Shown: one piece after another, positions 1 to 12,622 of the stretch
Position numbering within the stretch: the first letter of the stretch is position 1
Layout: each line of letters opens with the position of its first letter
Origin: Hofstenia miamia
Taxonomy: Eukaryota > Xenacoelomorpha > Acoela > Hofsteniidae
Direction of reading: 5' to 3'
Assembly: GCA_900660155.1 (NCBI GenBank)
Contig: CABFPE010000537.1
Location: 244,452 to 308,451, forward strand
Length of the DNA: 64,000 nt
Made by a program: the position numbers and the translations under genes
The notes under the pieces: model-generated
Told to the model about the DNA's origin: nothing
The model's input: only the letters and a program-made list of their open reading frames with translations
The model's database searches: none

Positions 1-22
1 ATATATATATATATATATATAT
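1..22. repeat. (AT)n microsatellite
   Basis: The window opens with an uninterrupted run of AT dinucleotides. Similar short AT tracts recur at 6205-6220, 16484-16502, 29792-29806, 45551-45727, 57133-57152, 58548-58562 and 60200-60219. Confidence 0.95.
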
Positions 23-2835
23 AGTTTTAAACCTTGCGGTTATTCAGCGCATGTAGTTAATGTTTGCAACTATCTGTATGATAGAGTTGTAATTTCCTAT
101 GCTACGCTGACGCCGGAGCCGCCATTTTCTCATGCCAATTAAATGACGCCCCGCCGAATTATATGCAACAATGAGGCGTAAGCATCAGTGTTTTATGTTC
201 TACTACAGTTTATGTAGGTTTGCACTTGCCAATATGCCTAATACCATGTAAAAATACACAATTATTTTGCAATAGTGTCGCATTTTTGTATATTAATGAA
301 ATATTTTTTCAAAAATTTTTTTACAAGATGGCGACGCCTTTTTGCAGCTCTACTGTATAGAATATTCGCAATTAATGTCTGACACTTTTAAGTAAAAGAG
401 CGAAATGGTATAATTCTATTCCACTAGCAACTTTAGATGACAAGTATACAGTAAAATTTTAGATCATTTGAGTGAATATTTTGTATGGTGAAGTATTTTT
501 GGCAGCAGTAGTGCCTGTCCCAATATATTTTAAGATCACTGTTCCAAAAATCTGTAGGTCATTTGATTAGAATAGCATAATTTCTAATTAATATGCTGAT
601 ATTCCTGGCCTCATTTAAGAATTTTTGTAGAATAATGTAAATGCATATGTAGTAGAAGCTGTAACAGTTTACTATGAAGCATACAAAAGTAACTTTTCGT
701 AATGTGTATTGTATATTTCATAAATTATACTACTATTTTTGTGCATATAATCTTTTGTCAATATATTAGTGAATGGAGACTTAGAACAGTGCATCAGTGT
801 AGTTATAGTTGACTTGTTTCCAAGATTGATTTCTTCCATTCTTAGTTTTGTAGTTTCACAGATGATTCTCTCGCTAACAATTGTTTAAAATATTTCTAAT
901 CCGGGTAGTCTAATTATAGAAAAAGTAATCAACGAACCAATAATGTTGTCGTAGTCGCTAGGTCCGCTTACAATCTCAATGGCTGCATTTGAATTTGGTT
1001 TCGAATGATTGAAGAATCCTTTGATATGTTTATTTTCCAAATTCCAGTTTGAGAACTTAATAATTGTTTAGCACTATAATTCCCTGTATTTATATCCACT
1101 AGAGAATTGCGCTAGTGCGTGCTTCTCTTATCACCGACTTCCCATTCACACGCTGATTTACATGCGCGGATTTAAGTGCCTGTCTTGCAACTCAGCATCT
1201 AGTGGTGAAGATGCAAATAGAGACTCTGTTTACATGCGTGAGTTTATTCATTTCAAATACCCTTTATCAACTCTAAAATATGAGAGGGTTACTCTTTTAT
1301 AGTTGCCCCTTATAGGCATTTTGTTAGTTAAATTTATCCCGAAACTCTATCGTTAGAAACAGCTGATATATTGAGATTCAAATAGCTGTATTTCTGTGTG
1401 CAATTACTTTTAAATCTTTGATAGGTAATCTTGAATTTATTTTTAAAGCCAGCCCTTGAAATGATCGGTTTTTGGCCTTTGTTATTAGGCTTTGTGGGCA
1501 ATCAATCGCTAAGAGGAATATTTATTATTATAAGGTCGGGTAATTGGGGCCACCATTTTAATATATTTTAAGAATTATTGCATTCAAACCACTCTATGTA
1601 CAGTAAGAGATATTTTGATTCAAAAGGACGGATGACTGTGATACGGTCAGTTCAAGAGGAGGGTGTGATATTGCAAATGTTAGCACACAGAGCAAGTAAA
1701 TCATAAAGAATCAATGTCAATTTTTCAATGATCACATGTCAACACTACATTCCATGCTTAGCAACTAATATGTACTACTAGCAGTGCCCGAGTAGCAAAC
1801 TCTAAATATGTCCATATTTCTTTGACCTCGGTGTGATTGCTTTATTTGTTTGTACCCTGAAATCACATTTGCAGGGAACCTCTGTCCTTTTCCTCCATGT
1901 AAAAGTGTTGTTGACGCGGTCATCACCATTGTCCCATTGAATTTGCTCAGTCGGTTTTGGGCGTTCAGCTATAATCTTGGCACTTCATATGTCAACAAAT
2001 ATGTTATCTGAGTCACGGAATATTTTTGTAATTTCAATTTTAACGTTGCTCCTAACATTTAGCAAGTGGTTTATCTGCATTTAATGGGCAAATTCTGCAA
2101 CTAGATTTAAGATTTTTGCTCACCCATTCTGAAATGCTTCTCTAAATAGCATTACGCCTAATATTCTTTAAGAGCTCGAGCTTGTTTTCCGGCTTTCCTT
2201 AGAAAAGCTTACAAGACAATCTTCCAAAGTTTTTTCGCAGTGTAAAACTTTCTTTCCATTGGAGATAAACATCGTTGCACAAACCTTCATAGAGCTTCAA
2301 TTCTTTGTATAGAAGTTCTACATGATGAGTTTCTTTATGTTCTTAACCTTTGTTTGTCGAAGATGTTGCTCCAGTATCAAATTCTCCAATGCCAGTTTGA
2401 GGCGTTTTTTTAATTTAGTTCGACGCCATACTCTCATTTTTAAATTTTCTGCTTTTCATTTAACCAAATTGTGCCTGGAGAAATGAGTTTGTAAACCGAG
2501 ATCCCCAAGTTACAGTAGTTGTTGCTCTGGTAAATATGTTCTGCACTGTAACACTTAGTTTGTCAATTCGGGAGCCTTTCATTTTTGTATATGCCGTTTT
2601 AATGATGCACTATTAACATTGAACTTCTAGCAGTTTGTCAACCATTTAAACTCTTTATATATTCGTATTTCAACCTGTTCCTGTGGTATTCTGTTTTTTA
2701 AAGCAATTGGGTCATTATGCCCTTAAGAAACACTAGGCGCAGAATTTTGGCAAACTTAAAAGCGAGCAATTGTCATCTCCTAAGCTACTGAACGAATCGA
2801 CTTGGAGTTTTCAGTGAAGCTTTATATATGTAAAC
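23..2835. other. Non-coding stretch, no gene seen
   Basis: AT-rich sequence with no open frame of useful length and no convincing exon. It could be intron of the gene whose last exon lies at 7297, or intergenic DNA. Nothing else was recognised. Confidence 0.5.
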
Positions 2836-3094
2836 TATCTATTCAGTGAACTAGGATTTAGTTGATTAGAAATATTTTCTAGACACCATCGATACGTTTC
2901 TGTCAGATTTGACATGAAAACATATACGATGTCAACTTTTTCGATTTTTCAATTTTTGAATATTTATCATGTTTTTTTATTTGTAATGAATTCTATAGAA
3001 ACGACATTATTGGATGCTGGGCGGAATCTATAAATTTCAATTTTGTCAAAGAAACAATTGTACGCAAAAGAAGTTATCAAATGTGTTCTGTTAT
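2836..3094 (+). repeat. Direct repeat copy 1
   Basis: About 256 bp that reappear in the same orientation at 3493-3749, with scattered substitutions and small indels. Both copies begin at CTATTCAGTGAACTAGGA and run to a shared TTCTGTT end. A short shared phrase, GGGTGACTAATAATA, also occurs near 3319 and 3468, so the duplicated unit may be longer and eroded in the middle. No coding potential is visible. Confidence 0.8.
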
Positions 3095-3492
3095 ACAATA
3101 GAAAGTTTCAGGAAAATTTTATCTGAACCAAATTACAAAGGATTCCACGTCAAGTTTGGGTAGATATATTGAGTTCACCAATTAATAAGAATGTGAATCA
3201 ATCTCTTGAACTAACTTGTGCAGATGTGCTGCTACTTGTGAATGCGTGGGTGTAACAATAAACTGCCAAAGTTCAAAGGCACTTGTACATATAGTATGTA
3301 TTGTTGCACAGCTGTGAGGGTGACTAATAATATGTTAAGTTAGATACAATGTCTCACGCTCACAGAGTCATTTTAATGAGAACAAGATATGTCAAGAGCA
3401 TAGTAACTATGTATATAAGGCGCCTCTTGATGAAAGTTTGTGAAAAATTATCAATGTTTTTTGTGGGGTGACTAATAATACGTTAAAGACTG

Positions 3493-3749
3493 TATCTATT
3501 CAGTGAACTAGGATATATTTTCTAGACACCATCGATACGTTTTTGTCAGATTTCACATGAAAACATATAAAATGTCAACTCTTTAAATTGTTCATTTTTT
3601 GAATATTTATCATGTTTTTTTATTTGTAATGGATTCTATAGAAACGACATTATTGGATGCTGGGTTGCTAATATTGCGAAATCTATAAATTTCCATTTTG
3701 TCAAAGAAACAATTGTACGCAAAGGAAATTATCAAATGTGTTCTGTTGT
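3493..3749 (+). repeat. Direct repeat copy 2
   Basis: Second copy of the repeat at 2836-3094, about 400 bp downstream. It carries an 11-base insertion (GTTGCTAATAT region) and lacks a short segment near its start compared with copy 1. Confidence 0.8.
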
Positions 3750-3994
3750 ATCATCTTACATCAATTGAATTAAAGCATCAATGCCACTCAAATGTTAATC
3801 AAAGTTTGGATTAGTATATTATAAGTCTGTCTTATCAGAAACGTTATCTGTAAAACTTTCGTTGTGTTTAAATTTCGGAACTAGTATATGTAGTCGAAAA
3901 ACATAATTTGTTTTTATATTTGTATGAAGTTTGAACATTTCGTCTTTAGTTATCCTCTGTCTAAGAGTATTGGAAAACATTTTATTTTTTATAG

Positions 3995-4200
3995 GACAAA
4001 CCGTTTTTATCATTTACAAAGAATTTTCCCCATGCCAATTACAATTAGCAAACATGAAAATCGTGAGGCATGTCAAATTCTATTGGGTAACATGCTTTAA
4101 TGCAATGTTGAAAGTTTTTTTTAAAACGTCTTGCTGTGGCTGAAGTTGTTCAAAAGATCAACAATTTGTCTTTGAAAGTTTCCAATATTTGAAAATGGTT
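3995..4200 (+). repeat. Dispersed repeat family B, copy
   Basis: Degenerate member of a dispersed family also found at 10505-10690, 29660-29775 and 30470-30760. Shared phrases include ACAAACCGTTTTT, AAGAATTTTCTCCAAGCC, TTGAAAATCTTGGGG and CATACTTTAATGCAATG. No terminal inverted repeats and no protein homology were recognised. Confidence 0.6.
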
Positions 4201-4904
4201 TAAATTCACTCCATGCCTAATGCTTCTGTGTAAGGAGGTCAAATATTTGTTGAAGTCAGTGATGCATAAGTAAAATATAATTTGAGAGAAGTACCTTAGG
4301 AAATATCCAAAAATGTGAAAAAAAATTGATCAATTAACAGACGTAATAAAAATTCCGGAACGCAATGATGAAGCTGCAAGGCATTAAAAATACAATAGAT
4401 TTAAACACTCAATGAAAGAAATTAAGATGAACTCAAAAACAAGCCCCAGGCAAGCATTTGAAGGGATGGCCCATTTGGTTAAAACCACGTTTCTAATTAT
4501 GATTGGTTTTTTAAAAACCCGAAGGACTCTCATTTCATTTGAGCTTGTCTAGCAGTTTTTTCTGATAAATCTTCTGGTATTACTTGGCTGTATACGAAAG
4601 GAATAATTTATAATAATTTCAAATTCGAAAATATCTGTTGGCTTGAGAGAGAGAGAGTTGTGAATTTGAAATGTTATAAATACTTAATTTATATTATTAC
4701 AAGATTGAAAAATTAAGGAGCATCTTGATTAAGGCGCTGTCGCCGATGTCTTTTTATTTATTCGCCAGTTGAGCATGATTTCCATGTCGCGGCGACTGGA
4801 ATTTAATCAAAATAACAAAAGTTTAAAAATTTTTTTTACGCAATACATTAAATACGGTCATTTCCATTAATATATTAGTATTGGTCGCAATAACAGTCTA
4901 CCAA

Positions 4905-5209
4905 CAGCATTGGAACAGTGCCGTGCCGTGCTCGTGACGTGTATCTGCCCATTTTACGGACGTTTTCGTGCAAGTGCCGTACTCGTGCCCATATTAAAAT
5001 ACGTATTAAATGTATTTGTTTCTAGAACAATTTGCTAAATTATCGAAAATATTTGCTGTTAAAAACATTTCATTCACAGAGGTTTAATCTAAGATGTTCT
5101 TTAAATTCAATGAAAAATTTATAGATTTTCGTGTCGTGGCAACCTCGTGTTTAAAAATTTGTTTCGTGCCGTGCTCGAGTCGAATAATCAAGGTACGGTT
5201 CCAACACTG
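4905..5209. mobile_element. hAT-type MITE, 305 bp
   Basis: The element starts CAGCATTGGAACAGTGCCG and ends GGTACGGTTCCAACACTG, so its ends are imperfect inverted repeats. It is flanked by a perfect 8-bp target duplication, TCTACCAA, at 4897-4904 and 5210-5217. CAG...CTG ends with an 8-bp duplication are the hallmark of hAT transposons. No transposase is encoded, so it depended on another element. The interior carries the subterminal motif GTGCCGTGCTCGTG, repeated at both ends. A half copy lies at 59030-59158. Confidence 0.88.
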
Positions 5210-5217
5210 TCTACCAA

Positions 5218-7296
5218 TCACATTACAGTGGTATTACACGACGTGATTTGTGTTGTAAAGCCACGGTTAGACTAGTGATTGGTTCAAAAGTGATCTGTCA
5301 CATTTTGATTGAATCGCATGTCTAACCACCCGAGATAATTAGCGATGTGACGATCACAAAGAAACCGCTTTATTTTCAACCTAGATGTTGAGTAGAATAC
5401 AAGTACTTACATGTATAAAGAAGTGCTGCATCTAAAATTCTAAAATGTTTGTGTTTCATCAAAGCCACACATTATTGTCTGGATGTCCTAATTGAGAGAA
5501 ATTGTATGCACACTACACTACGCACACTGGTCGATTAACGTAAGCAATAGACATGCAACTTCATTATATTGTTATTAATAGCATTTTTACAACATGCCTC
5601 TGTATGATTTTGATTCACCACGACATTCTTTGAAAACCCAGTATTTATATCTATACGAATTTTCAGCATGCCACTGTATGTAAGAAGAAAAGGTAATAGA
5701 GATGGTGTATGGGGCTATAAAAATGCTTTTTTTCAAAATCAGGTAGACAGGACACGTTTGACTCTTGTGGCTAACTGAGAAATCTAAAAGTTGGGTCTAA
5801 TGATCTTCCATCTACCTGTTTATCTCGTTTGTATCTTCACACCTTGAATTTACTCAATTTCATTCTCAATACCGCTAGATCTTAGCATTATTTGCTGTGC
5901 AATACAAGCTTTTGCAATTGCGTACACCCTAAAACTTTTTTCATTTAAAAAATAATGCCTTAGATATGTTTGTATTCTTCAAATTTCATATGAATCAAAT
6001 TTATTGCTTAAATTTTATTCATGTATACCAAATATTACCCATGGTTTTCAAAAAATTTTGTTTTATAATTATATTCAGCGCCAATAAATTTGCTTTGACT
6101 CTTACTATTATTATTATTATTATTACTATTATTATTACCTAGGTCTCGTATTTCGTGCACTTACCCTTATTGATCAATATATTAATGAAATTTATATATG
6201 GATGTATATATATATATATATTTAAATGTCAGTATACTGATCTTCGAAATTTATTTACATCAACATGAAATTAAAGAAGAAAATTTTACTAAGATCACAA
6301 CATAAATAAAATCGGTAAACAGATTTTTATGTCAGTATACTGATCTTCGAAATTTACTTACATCAAGAAGAACATCAATAATTTTAGACTTATAGTGCAT
6401 GCAATATATTTCTGTATTCCTTTCTTTAGTGTAGTTAATTGTAAAATATTTATTTACCGCATTTGTTACTGACGATGATTCTTAGCAATCGAAACCGGTC
6501 TAAATTTTTAACTGCGTTTGATATTTCATATATATATATATGTATAGCCGTTTTAGAGCATATAATCGCAATCTCACTTTAGGGGTAATTGGCTGCCTGA
6601 TTTATTTGATTTTTGCTTTGATTTAAATCGTGATTCAAATCAAGATATAAATCAGATTTATATCATATTGATTTAAATCCATCAACCCTGACTTTGAGGA
6701 GAATTCGACTGTCGCTTAACGAATTTGCATTGAATTCAAATTTTGAATTTATCGAGGCCTTCAAGTGTGAAAACAAATCATGTTCTGGGAAATAATTATG
6801 GGACATGAGTAGTGGGGAATTCACTAAGCGCACATGAAAGTAAAATTTCATCCCGCTAAAAAGTGTAATGCAGCAAAATGTTTGTAATGTGTATGGTCGT
6901 TGACTGGTTATTTTAAATATTGCCGCTGCTCACTGTTATCCTTACTCTCTCAGGTGCTGGTGGCGGATTTCACTAGAAAGTTCTCACTTTGTTGAAATGC
7001 TTTTAAACCAATTTATAAATTTAATTTTCATTTCCCGCCACAATTTAGTCAAATATATTTCTCTGAATTTCTGTTTTTGGTCTGCAGCGAATCCAGCGAA
7101 TCCCAATGCCACACCGTCGTTGGCTTAACGTTATTGTATTTATGATAGATTTTCACTGTTAAATTTACAACTTTTCTGCTCAGAAAATTTATTTATGTAG
7201 CGAAATTGTTTATTTTTTAACTGCTAATTTAGTTCCTTTCTTGTTTGTTTGTAGATTTTATTTATTTGGTAAATTGAGTAATTTTACTATTTTTAG
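5218..7296. other. Non-coding stretch before the terminal exon
   Basis: No exon was identified. It holds an (ATT)n tract near 6107-6139, a 38-bp direct repeat pair (6226-6263 and 6329-6366, spaced 103 bp), an AT tract, and a hammerhead-like motif at 6469-6495. At least the 3' part is intron, because a splice acceptor lies at 7295-7296. Confidence 0.5.
6469..6495 (+). other. Hammerhead-like core motif
   Basis: The phrase CTGACGA is followed by a short hairpin (GATT...AATC) and GAAAC. This is the order of the conserved core of a hammerhead ribozyme: CUGANGA, stem II, GAAA. A sister motif with a stronger hairpin lies at 36931-36957 (-), just beyond a Penelope-like endonuclease end. Hammerhead motifs are known in Penelope-like elements. 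Stems I and III are not resolvable here, so this is probably a decayed terminus and not an active ribozyme. Confidence 0.4.
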
Positions 7297-8816
7297 GTAA
7301 ATGCAGCAAGTTCGAATCAGATTCCGAAACAGTGGTGTCTAGTTCAACACTTGTGGCTTCTGAACCAAAGAGCGAAAATCCGGATGTCATGAATCGCCAC
7401 CCGCCAACTCATTTTTTCAACGCCAGTCGTTACCCTGCTTCGGACCAAACGCATTACGCTAATTTGTCTACTTTTTCGGCTGCTGAAGGTCCGAGTGCAC
7501 ATCATTATCCGAGATTTAGTTCCTTCCGACCAGAATATCCAGAGAAAAAATCGCAACGATGGGTAGATTCATTTATGGGTAGAAGTGAAAAAAGTCCTGT
7601 AAAAAAGACTTCATGGTTTGGTAGTTTAAGATTTAAGAAAAAAAGTAAAGTACCTCCACAGCCACCACCTCCTCGGAGGATATCTTATGAGAGCGACTAC
7701 ATGGTTCCAGTTCCTTCTTTCAAACGTACAATTCAACACCATTATCCTCCCGAAATCCCCCAAAATTTGTCAAATGATGATAACAACAATGACTACAATC
7801 TTTCCACAACAGACACTGTTATTGTAAATGAGCAATACAACGCCTATCAGAACGACACGGTCGTTTCCAATGCCACTGCTACCCGACTCCAGCAAGAAAT
7901 TGAGAGAGATGTACTTAGCCCTAGTCTCACTCCTTCCGATACGGAGGATGAAGTTATGGATGAAGATTTTGATAACAAAACCTATGCAAATGATGTCTGC
8001 TTAGTTGAACATCCCGTGCTTTCCGCAAATGATTTTTTTACTCCCGCCCTGGAGATCGCTACTGCTGAAAATGTATCGTTGGATGTTTACGAAAATGCAG
8101 CTTATATCTCTTCCGCACAATCTGAAAAATCGCTCGTTATAGACACTTCAGGTTTAGTAAAAGAGTCTCCTGAGCATGACTCGAATGATCATGGAAGCTC
8201 TAAAGCCAGTGATGACTTGCAACACCATGAATCCAGTCCTTCTTTAGAAAATGTTTATGTGAATGATGTCATTTCACCAAACAGCACAGTTGATTCAAAT
8301 ACATATTTCAACATAAACAACAACAAAGAAGAACCATTGATCTTCGAGAGTCCATCTGGAAGAAAGTTTATTCATTTTAATCCAATCGTAGAAGAAAGCT
8401 TCCTTTCTACCTCAGAATCAGGTTCTGATGATAGTAATCATTTCATCGACATGGATTTAAAACCTGTAATATTGGGATTATCCAAGAAACCAAAGAAATC
8501 CATTTTGCGGAAATCCACGGACTTTGGCAGTCATCATAATTATGTGAATCTTCCTTACCCAGAAGTCCAAATTTCAAACCCTAGATCGTCATTTAAGGCT
8601 ATCGTTGAAAATGCAGTTACTTCGGAGGACATTCCATTCATCGATTCTGACGAGGAAAAACAACCGCCTCCTCTAGTGACAAACAATGAAGCCAGCGAAT
8701 ATACTGCCAAACTCATCGGAGTCGCAAGCAAAGCACAATTTGACGAAGATGACGACTTGGACGACAATATATATCAGAATTCGACTTCCATTGAATCCAA
8801 TAGTCTCAATTCTTAG
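7297..8816 (+). CDS. Terminal exon of a Tyr-x-Asn-rich disordered protein
   Basis: A single open frame of about 505 codons, starting after a splice acceptor (ACTATTTTTAG, ending 7296) and ending TAG at 8814-8816. There is no ATG near its start, so upstream exons are missing. Residues below count from the GTG at 7332. The protein is rich in Ser, Asn, Asp and Glu and looks disordered. Visible features are a basic-aromatic patch KKTSWFGSLRFKKKSK at 91-106, a proline-rich segment VPPQPPPPRR at 107-116, a second basic patch KKPKKSILRK at 385-394, and acidic stretches near 203-214 and 470-478. Eight Tyr-x-Asn motifs lie at 42, 172, 218, 253, 309, 325, 404 and 481; pTyr-x-Asn is the known binding consensus of GRB2-type SH2 domains. 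A receptor cytoplasmic tail or docking/scaffold protein is inferred. No named family was recognised. Confidence 0.82.
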
Positions 8817-9470
8817 TGATTTTATCTTAAATTTTGCTAAGTTCCAGAGATTCACTAATGCGTCTATCTAATCATCAATGATTTTAAAAATGGGAAATTT
8901 GGGTATTCATTTATTTTATAATTGATATGATATTCTTCAACACATATAAGTAATTTTTTAATTAATTGCTTAAGTTAGATGCTAAAATAAGCATCTCTAA
9001 AACTCTAAAATTTGGTTTCCGATGTTTCACACACACTGAGGTGTATAATGATTAGTTAGTTAGCTTTAGTGGATTCTTGTTATTTTGGCTGATCTCTATG
9101 CCGTGCCTTCGTCTGATCAGGTGATTATTAATGAAATTTATTTATAAATCTGGAAGTTTAATATTTTATACATGTGCCTTTTTGCTACATTCCTATATTT
9201 TGTACTTTTTAAATTATTGTAAATTTTAATTCTTTTGTACAAATATTTTTTATCATGTAGTCGAATTTAGTAAACTATACAATCGTTTATGTTTCTCAAG
9301 ATTAACTGTTTGCATGTGCCAACTATTTTCAAAATTCCTCAAAAACAAGCTTCAATATTGTATCTAAAATCTATTGCCAGTGTTCACTTCAAAAACTTCG
9401 AATATTAAAATTATTTAATGCCTATCGCTTGTATTTAAGAATCCTTCTGGATCAAATTGGATTTTTTACC

Positions 9471-9476
9471 AATAAA
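9471..9476 (+). terminator. Candidate polyadenylation signal
   Basis: AATAAA about 655 bp downstream of the stop codon at 8816, the first canonical hexamer noticed after the terminal exon. It would give a moderately long 3' UTR. The assignment rests on position only. Confidence 0.35.
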
Positions 9477-10504
9477 AATTCCTAACAAGTATGCGGACAG
9501 TTTTGCTCTACACTTTTTGCACAATGCCTAGATCATTGTTTGTATACTAATATCTGACAGTGATGGCCATATAAATGATTGTGCATATCTAATTAATATT
9601 TATATTATCCATAATTTCGTTTATATTAATCATATACATGGTGTCCAGGTTTAAAATGTATTTGTGATTTTTAATATTTTTTCTCTATATATTTCCGTAC
9701 TATGTTCTACTAAGTACTAAGCTCTACTACATTTATGTACTATTTATTCAAAAGTGTATTTTCGAAAAAAGATATCTGGCACCTGTCAAACCCCACAGCT
9801 TCAATTGTGTATTACTGCAATTTATTTTGTACTTCATCTTTTACAACTTTCATATATGTGATTCAGGTTTATATGAATTTATATTTGTATGATCATATGT
9901 ATGATTTATTTATATTACCATCACTGCTATCTGATGATGTTGCATTCGTGGTTGGCGTAATTACCTGGTCTTTTTCAGAACAATTTTCTAATTGAACCCA
10001 ATGGAAATGAAGTTGTTCACCAATTTTAATTGGATTAACCCCATCTCAATCAATACATGTATATTTCATTGTTGCACAATTGGGTCTAAAATTCAAAAAA
10101 ATAAATATTTTTCACAAATTTATTTATCTGAAAATTACAGTGAAGGGTGACAATGAATATATAACAGAGGAGGGCTCCTAAAGAATGACAGTTTTAATCT
10201 CGTTATTATAAATCAACGAAATAACGAAGGAAAATTTTAACTGAATTTTTTTATTATGGGGCCATTCCTGGTTCATTTTTAAATTTTTATCAATTTTTTT
10301 GACATTTTTGAAAAAATTTTCTGTAGAATCCAAATGTTTCATAATTCGTTATTTTGTGCTAATTTTGTAGAATGGTATCTTTGAAATGTATTGTAAGTAG
10401 GTTTGGTAGAACAGGCTATTAAAAAAATTCAACAACTGCATTATTTAGGTTTATTTTCTGTACATAAAATTATTTGTAATTTAACCTTAAACAGCCTAGC
10501 GTCC

Positions 10505-10690
10505 TTTTTAAAGGAGAATTATTTTTCCACATTTACAAGAGTTTTCTCCAAGCCTCTTTCCAAATTTGAAAATCTTGGGGAACATACTTTAATGCAATGT
10601 TGAAATTTCTCATTAAAACTTATTGCTTTGGTAGAGGTTGTTAAATGGATTAACAAGTTTTCTTTGAAAATGATTTCAATTCTTTCCATA
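10505..10690 (+). repeat. Dispersed repeat family B, copy
   Basis: Shares TTTTCTCCAAGCCT, AATTTGAAAATCTTGGGG and CATACTTTAATGCAATGTTGAAA with the copies at 3995, 29660 and 30470. Its downstream half (attaacaag...tttctttgaaaat) also matches the others. Confidence 0.6.
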
Positions 10691-12622
10691 CCGAGTGTTT
10701 ATGTATTTAAAAGGTTTTGAGCTCCTGAAGGTAACAAAGAACTTTGATTGTTTCTTGATATGTGCAAAGATTGTCCAAACCCATTGAGGTGTGCCCTGCG
10801 CAAAGTTAGAGGTTGCGGGGCCGAAGGCTTTAATAGTTTTGGAGCTATACAAGCGTTTAATTTTTTATAGGGTCATGAAAAATTTTTAAAATTCCCCAAA
10901 CTGTCTAAGGTTAAAGTTAAGGGATGTTTTTCAAACGACATGCAGATATTGCATCATTTTAGCTTTCGCATTCAAAATGCAACATAAATTTCATTTACAG
11001 TTTACTTGAAAAGGCTTTATTTTAATATAAACTGTTATTGTTCCATAACTACTGGTTCTTTTGGCTGAAACTTGGCAGATATGGTAAACACATTGCTAAC
11101 TAGTGAATAATGGAAACTTTTTGGAAATATCCTGGTCGTTATGGTAATAGGAAATTTCAAATAAAACAAAATATGAAATTCAAATTAAAAAAAACAGCTT
11201 ACATTTTATCATACAAGTTTAATTTGAATAGTTATTTTACTGAAAATATATTTTTGGAATAAAATTTAAGAGCTAAAAATCTATTTGTTTCACACAGCTA
11301 ATAAGTAAGACTTTGAGACATTAATTTATCTCTTCCTTTTAAGTATGTATAAAAATTATCCTAAAAATTTCTAAATTTCCTAAAAAATGTCCTAAAATGC
11401 GAACAAAATTTTCCTTAAAATCCTAAAAATAACATGCTTAGCAACCCCTGGGAGGCCTGCAATTCTTAGCTCTCGTGTCCTTGATACTTACACCAACCAA
11501 AAAGGAAAAGAATCTGTCGGATATTTAGAAAATTGTTTCAAAAATTATTGCGATAAATATATTACTTTCTCGTTTTGTTGTATAAGCAAATTTATTTTAA
11601 ATTTTCTCAAATATTTGTCATTTTTCTTTAGGTCTAGTTTGTGCGTAGGAATTTTAGTTTATTAACGAGTGTTTATACTTAAATAAGACTATATAGAAAT
11701 AATTATAATTAACTTTACACAAATTATACGCTTTTTTAATAAAATCTATTTGCTTATTTTTGTCATTTTTAGCAGTAAACATTCAATATAACCTGCCAGA
11801 TAATAACAACGCAACATTTTAAGTTCGTATACTTTGATAAAGAACAAATATAAAATATATTGCAACAACTGCTCCAATTTACCTCGTAAGTGAAGAGGGC
11901 GTCTGTTTATTTTGTTGCTTCAAAGAACTATGGTGTCAAAACACCCGTGAAGCAGCCTCCTTTAATTTCTCTAATTCCATACAATGGCAACTTTTAGATG
12001 AAGTACTTTTCAAATTGATGTCGTATTTTGAAAAAATGATACTAGTATTTTCTGACAAACACTCTTAAATATGATTTATTTTACTATTGCGATATTATTT
12101 AGTCAAATATCGTCCAGTAATATAAAATATGAAAATATGTTTCGTCATTCTACCATTGTATGTCTTTTTCAAGAGTGGAAAACTAATAAAATCTAAAAAT
12201 TATTTTGAAAATGATTATTGGAATTTCATTTTTATTAAAAATGAAATTGAAATAAAGTGTCATGGTATTGTATCGCTCTAGGGTTTTTAAGACATCTGCA
12301 TATACTAATTCGCATGTTTGTTCAATTCAATGTGCATTCAGAAACCTTGCACATATTGTTTTCTTACGTTATAGTGATTCGTATTGAGACCACATTTTGA
12401 ATTTCTCATATTTTTTTCAGAAAGATATTCAGCTTTAGGAATAAATATTACTAAAAAATTAAGGCTAAACTAAATTCAACATGCTGAAATATCACATTGT
12501 AGTTGTCACTACATACAGATTTCATAAAAAAATTAGTAACTATGTAGAGTCAGTGAAGAGCTGTACAGAACTGCTTAATAAATATTTTAATACTTTTTGT
12601 AATGTAGAAAGGTTTAAAATAC

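Larger units (their letters stand above)
8817..12622. other. 3' UTR and intergenic stretch
   Basis: AT-rich, no supported gene. It includes the presumed 3' UTR of the 7297-8816 exon, a copy of dispersed repeat family B (10505-10690), and a slightly GC-richer patch near 10780-10860 that is probably transposon debris. Confidence 0.5.

Noticed and set aside
7344-8855. Minus-strand open frames over the terminal exon
   Set aside because: Shadows of the 7297-8816 coding frame, which has a splice acceptor and protein-like motif content.
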